Assembly: GCA_046710445.1 (NCBI GenBank)
Contig: JBKEHD010000011.1
Span: forward strand, 1 to 32,798
Source: JBKEHD01 sp046710445
GTDB taxonomy: Bacteria > Pseudomonadota > Alphaproteobacteria > Rickettsiales > Midichloriaceae
Direction: 5' to 3'
Length of the DNA: 32,798 nucleotides
Part shown: in pieces, positions 30,152 through 32,798 of the stretch
Layout: each line of letters opens with the position of its first letter
Position numbering within the stretch: the first letter of the stretch is position 1
Notes under the pieces: generated by a model
Told to the model about the DNA's origin: nothing
The model's database searches: none
Seen by the model: the letters and a program-made list of their open reading frames with translations, nothing else
Program-made: the position numbers and the translations under genes

Positions 30152-32798
30152 TTATCTAGGTTTTTTATCACCTCCTCCTCCTTTACCCATTTTACTAGCT
30201 ACTTTCCCAGCCATATTGGATCCAGCAGATGCAACTGTTGTCATCGCATCTTTAGCACTAAGTAATACATATTTACCAGCATTTTTAGCCATACTTCCAG
30301 CACTGGTATGCCTCATAGCACTTCCGGTAACAATCCAAGAAGCTATATCAGCCATTGTAGAAGATAATTCTATCATACCAAAAGATACCATGAATATAAC
30401 TAATCCTCCTACAAATGACATAGCATATACTGAAAATGCTGAATATATACTCATATCACCATTGCTTGGCGGTGTATGTGTATTCATAATACTTTGATAA
30501 CCAGGAACCCAACATTCATTATATAATGGACCTAAATCTACTTGTACTAAACAAATTGAACAAGCTGTAAAATTAAATATATAATATAACAACATCATAA
30601 CAATAAAATTCATTATTATAATTGTTAAAAAGACAAACATTGGCTGCAAAGCAAAAGAGATTAAATTTTTTGCCCAAGAATCAAATAAACTTTTAGTTTT
30701 TTCAAATAAAATTGTCACTATAAATATAGGAGCCATAATAATAAGTAATGAATTCATTATCACTGAAAACATAAACACTACCGCTGCCTGCACAACAGCC
30801 ACGGCATAAAATACAAAAGAGAATATTACCATAACCCCTGTAAAAAATCCCAACAATCCATTTGTCATAATTGCCCAAATCCTTTTAAAAGTATCTGATG
30901 AAAACATCAAAGATAAATTTTGATCAAACAAAGAAAAAACTGCATATGGATCACTTAATATCTCACCTCTACAGCTACTTTGCCCAAGAAAAAGAAGTGA
31001 ATCAGCCACAAAGAGTGAAATTAAAGTAGCAATCCCATCTATAAATAATGGGACTAAATAACTTCCAAAAAACTCCCAGCTCCTCTGATCTATCAAGGCT
31101 ATTACAATAGCTATTTTGAAAATAAATTTAATGAATGTATCTACATCATGCTTCATTACTCCTAGCATATAAGATATAGCTGAGAAAACTAAATGTAAAA
31201 GCAGTATAATTTGAACTAATTTACTTATTTGCTTTATATATCCAAAAAATATAGTCCCAACAACCCCAACCTGCTTTGCATTTGTAAGATATCCCTCTGA
31301 AGCAATATCCAATTTATAATTCAATGGATCTGCAGTTCCAGCTAAAACATCCCTCATACCCTTTAGCATTTCGTAAAAAAACCCTCCTTTACCATTACAA
31401 GAAAGCTTTTTTTCTTGCTTAAATAGCTTAACGTAATATTGTCCAAATGTATTATAATATTCAAATTGCTCAGTCAAATCTTGATTATTTGTATCTGGTG
31501 AGGTTTCAAGCTTTATTCGTAAAAAAATCACGCATTTACCGCTTAATGTACAACTATCACTCACACTATTTATAGTTAAAATACCATCTTTGTAATCTGG
31601 CAATTGCAAATCTTTCCAAGCTGCCGTATCTCCTGGAGTAGAATCAGGATCTGCAACTATATACTGTATATCTTCTCCTTTACTCTTAGGACATCCTTTC
31701 CACTCTAAATCTAAATCATATCCCCCAGTATTGTCCGTATACCAACCTTTATATTGAGAAATATCACTTGTCTGTTTATCAAAATGACTTAGATATAACT
31801 TTTTCCTTTGAGAAAAATCAGGTGCATCAAATTTCCCATTTAAAGAATATTGACCCAATCCAGCTTTAAATGCATTTGTGTTTATGCAATTGTAATTACC
31901 ATGATTAGTACCATCTTGATTCCCATGTACATTTATGCATCCACTACTATCTTTTGCTGTACATATACAGCTAATTTTATTTTTTCCAACAGTAACTTCA
32001 CCACTGTAATTTATTTTCTCCATATCTATATCTGTAACATTTCCACCTAATCCCAGATATATATTGGGGGGAGATTTGCTTTTAGCAATACCACTTTCTT
32101 TTTGTATTTTTGATAAATCAGATGCTTGTACAGTTAATCCAAACCCATCTATACCTCCTTTTCTATATTCCTCTCCTAATATTGAAATACTACTTGGAAC
32201 AGAATATCCTGGAGAATTAACATTTCCACTATTTCCCCCATTAGGATTCATTAATTTTATATGACTATTGTTGTACCAAAGATCTTTACAAGATACTTGT
32301 CGTGAAGATGTTGGTTGTGCACTATCAACACCATTTTTCCAGATGCATTTTGTTATCAAGCCTTGACGATCTGTTGCTATTGATGCATCATTAACGCGAT
32401 AGCCAGCTTCATTCATATAAGAATAATCCCCCTTCCAAGAAATAGATAATATATCCTTATTCTTTATATATATTCCTGTATCAAAATAACTAGGATTTCT
32501 TGCACCCCACCCTTGTTCTTTTGTTGCTGTATCTTCAGTATTGATAATATTTTGCCAAGCAGCTTTTGCTCCGGCAACTGTTTTCAATTTATCAAAATCA
32601 GGATCAGTTAAAGTTGATAAATATCTATGACTATTCTTATTTTTCCATTTAAATTTAAACCATGAGTCTAAACTACTACCCTCTGTCGAATTAAAAATTG
32701 GAACAACCTTGATACGCTTTTTTCCACATAAAAACAGTGTATTATCAGATACACCACCAACAAAAGTTATGTTGAATTTATCATCTTTCACTACTGTA
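30152..32798 (-). CDS. virB6: VirB6/TrbL family type IV secretion protein (5' end outside the window)
   Basis: VirB6 is a polytopic inner-membrane component of the type IV secretion channel. About 880 residues are visible and the frame remains open at the window edge; the GTG at 32789-32791 is probably internal. The C-terminal part (about 510-790) has several membrane helices and the family block IIMAPIFIVTILFEKTKSLF, then DSWAKNLISFALQPMFVFL. The N-terminal 480 residues are hydrophilic, Gly/Asn/Asp-rich, with many cysteines and aromatic residues (DYSYMNEAGYRV, DSSGCINVHG), like the large extracytoplasmic regions of Rickettsiales VirB6 paralogs. The tail after the helices ends in GKGGGGDKKPR. 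Rickettsiales usually have three to five tandem virB6 paralogs; this is the last gene of its run here, so the others should lie to the right. Confidence 0.9.
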   Translation of the reverse strand, partial: TVVKDDKFNITFVGGVSDNTLFLCGKKRIKVVPIFNSTEGSSLDSWFKFKWKNKNSHRYLSTLTDPDFDKLKTVAGAKAAWQNIINTEDTATKEQGWGARNPSYFDTGIYIKNKDILSISWKGDYSYMNEAGYRVNDASIATDRQGLITKCIWKNGVDSAQPTSSRQVSCKDLWYNNSHIKLMNPNGGNSGNVNSPGYSVPSSISILGEEYRKGGIDGFGLTVQASDLSKIQKESGIAKSKSPPNIYLGLGGNVTDIDMEKINYSGEVTVGKNKISCICTAKDSSGCINVHGNQDGTNHGNYNCINTNAFKAGLGQYSLNGKFDAPDFSQRKKLYLSHFDKQTSDISQYKGWYTDNTGGYDLDLEWKGCPKSKGEDIQYIVADPDSTPGDTAAWKDLQLPDYKDGILTINSVSDSCTLSGKCVIFLRIKLETSPDTNNQDLTEQFEYYNTFGQYYVKLFKQEKKLSCNGKGGFFYEMLKGMRDVLAGTADPLNYKLDIASEGYLTNAKQVGVVGTIFFGYIKQISKLVQIILLLHLVFSAISYMLGVMKHDVDTFIKFIFKIAIVIALIDQRSWEFFGSYLVPLFIDGIATLISLFVADSLLFLGQSSCRGEILSDPYAVFSLFDQNLSLMFSSDTFKRIWAIMTNGLLGFFTGVMVIFSFVFYAVAVVQAAVVFMFSVIMNSLLIIMAPIFIVTILFEKTKSLFDSWAKNLISFALQPMFVFLTIIIMNFIVMMLLYYIFNFTACSICLVQVDLGPLYNECWVPGYQSIMNTHTPPSNGDMSIYSAFSVYAMSFVGGLVIFMVSFGMIELSSTMADIASWIVTGSAMRHTSAGSMAKNAGKYVLLSAKDAMTTVASAGSNMAGKVASKMGKGGGGDKKPR

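Overview
The window is a strongly AT-rich, gene-dense bacterial segment that I read as the chromosome of an intracellular alphaproteobacterium of the order Rickettsiales. The evidence is a VirB6/TrbL protein with a very long N-terminal domain, an sdhCDA cluster without sdhB, alphaproteobacterial-type AddA, two ProP-like (MHS) major facilitator transporters, a uridine kinase plus nucleoside importer pair, and an adrenodoxin-type ferredoxin next to nuoAB. GAPDH and phosphoglycerate kinase argue against the genus Rickettsia itself, which lacks glycolysis. The biotin genes and peptidoglycan/division genes fit a Midichloriaceae-like or other deep Rickettsiales lineage. This placement is inference; no 16S gene is present.

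Layout. 1-401: the last residues of an IS630-like transposase and the end of its element, inserted in queC, which is cut at its ITYVPA motif. 391-2579 (minus): gap-pgk, translationally coupled, leading into the broken queC. 2659-5838 (plus): addA. 5843-9514 (minus): suhB-tadA-small unknown gene-gltX, then an XRE regulator. 9651-12233 (plus): sdhC-sdhD-sdhA. 12234-12507: a hairpin and a four-fold TTAAC array at exact 11-bp steps (CtrA-box-like) just upstream of a TATAAT. 12508-14910 (plus): an 800-residue protein of tandem 31-residue repeats ending in a domain that resembles the C-terminal module of plant IQM proteins; a candidate effector. 14964-16546 (minus): two abnormal peptide deformylase relatives, one with a signal peptide, intact catalytic motifs and a long insert, the other with lost metal ligands. 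16679-18795: divergent bioF and bioB. 18833-22206: two divergent MHS transporters, the first fused to a SpoT-like HD (ppGpp hydrolase) domain. 22310-24163 (plus): udk and a CNT nucleoside transporter. 24166-27465 (minus): mraZ-rsmH-ftsL-ftsI, preceded by MraZ-box-like TGGGA repeats. 27664-29212 (plus): yajC, ferredoxin, nuoA, nuoB. 29297-30059 (minus): tsaE and rpmB. 30152-end (minus): virB6-like gene, cut by the window edge.

How it fits together. The housekeeping genes describe an aerobic, host-dependent cell: complex I and II parts, Fe-S ferredoxin, nucleoside scavenging, reduced sugar metabolism and residual biotin synthesis. The host-interaction layer is the type IV secretion component and the repeat protein under a possible cell-cycle (CtrA) promoter. 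The most unusual items are the repeat protein with its promoter, the transporter-HD fusion and the pair of odd deformylases. No tRNA, rRNA or CRISPR was found. No gene-free stretch exceeds 300 bases; the longest is 12234-12507.
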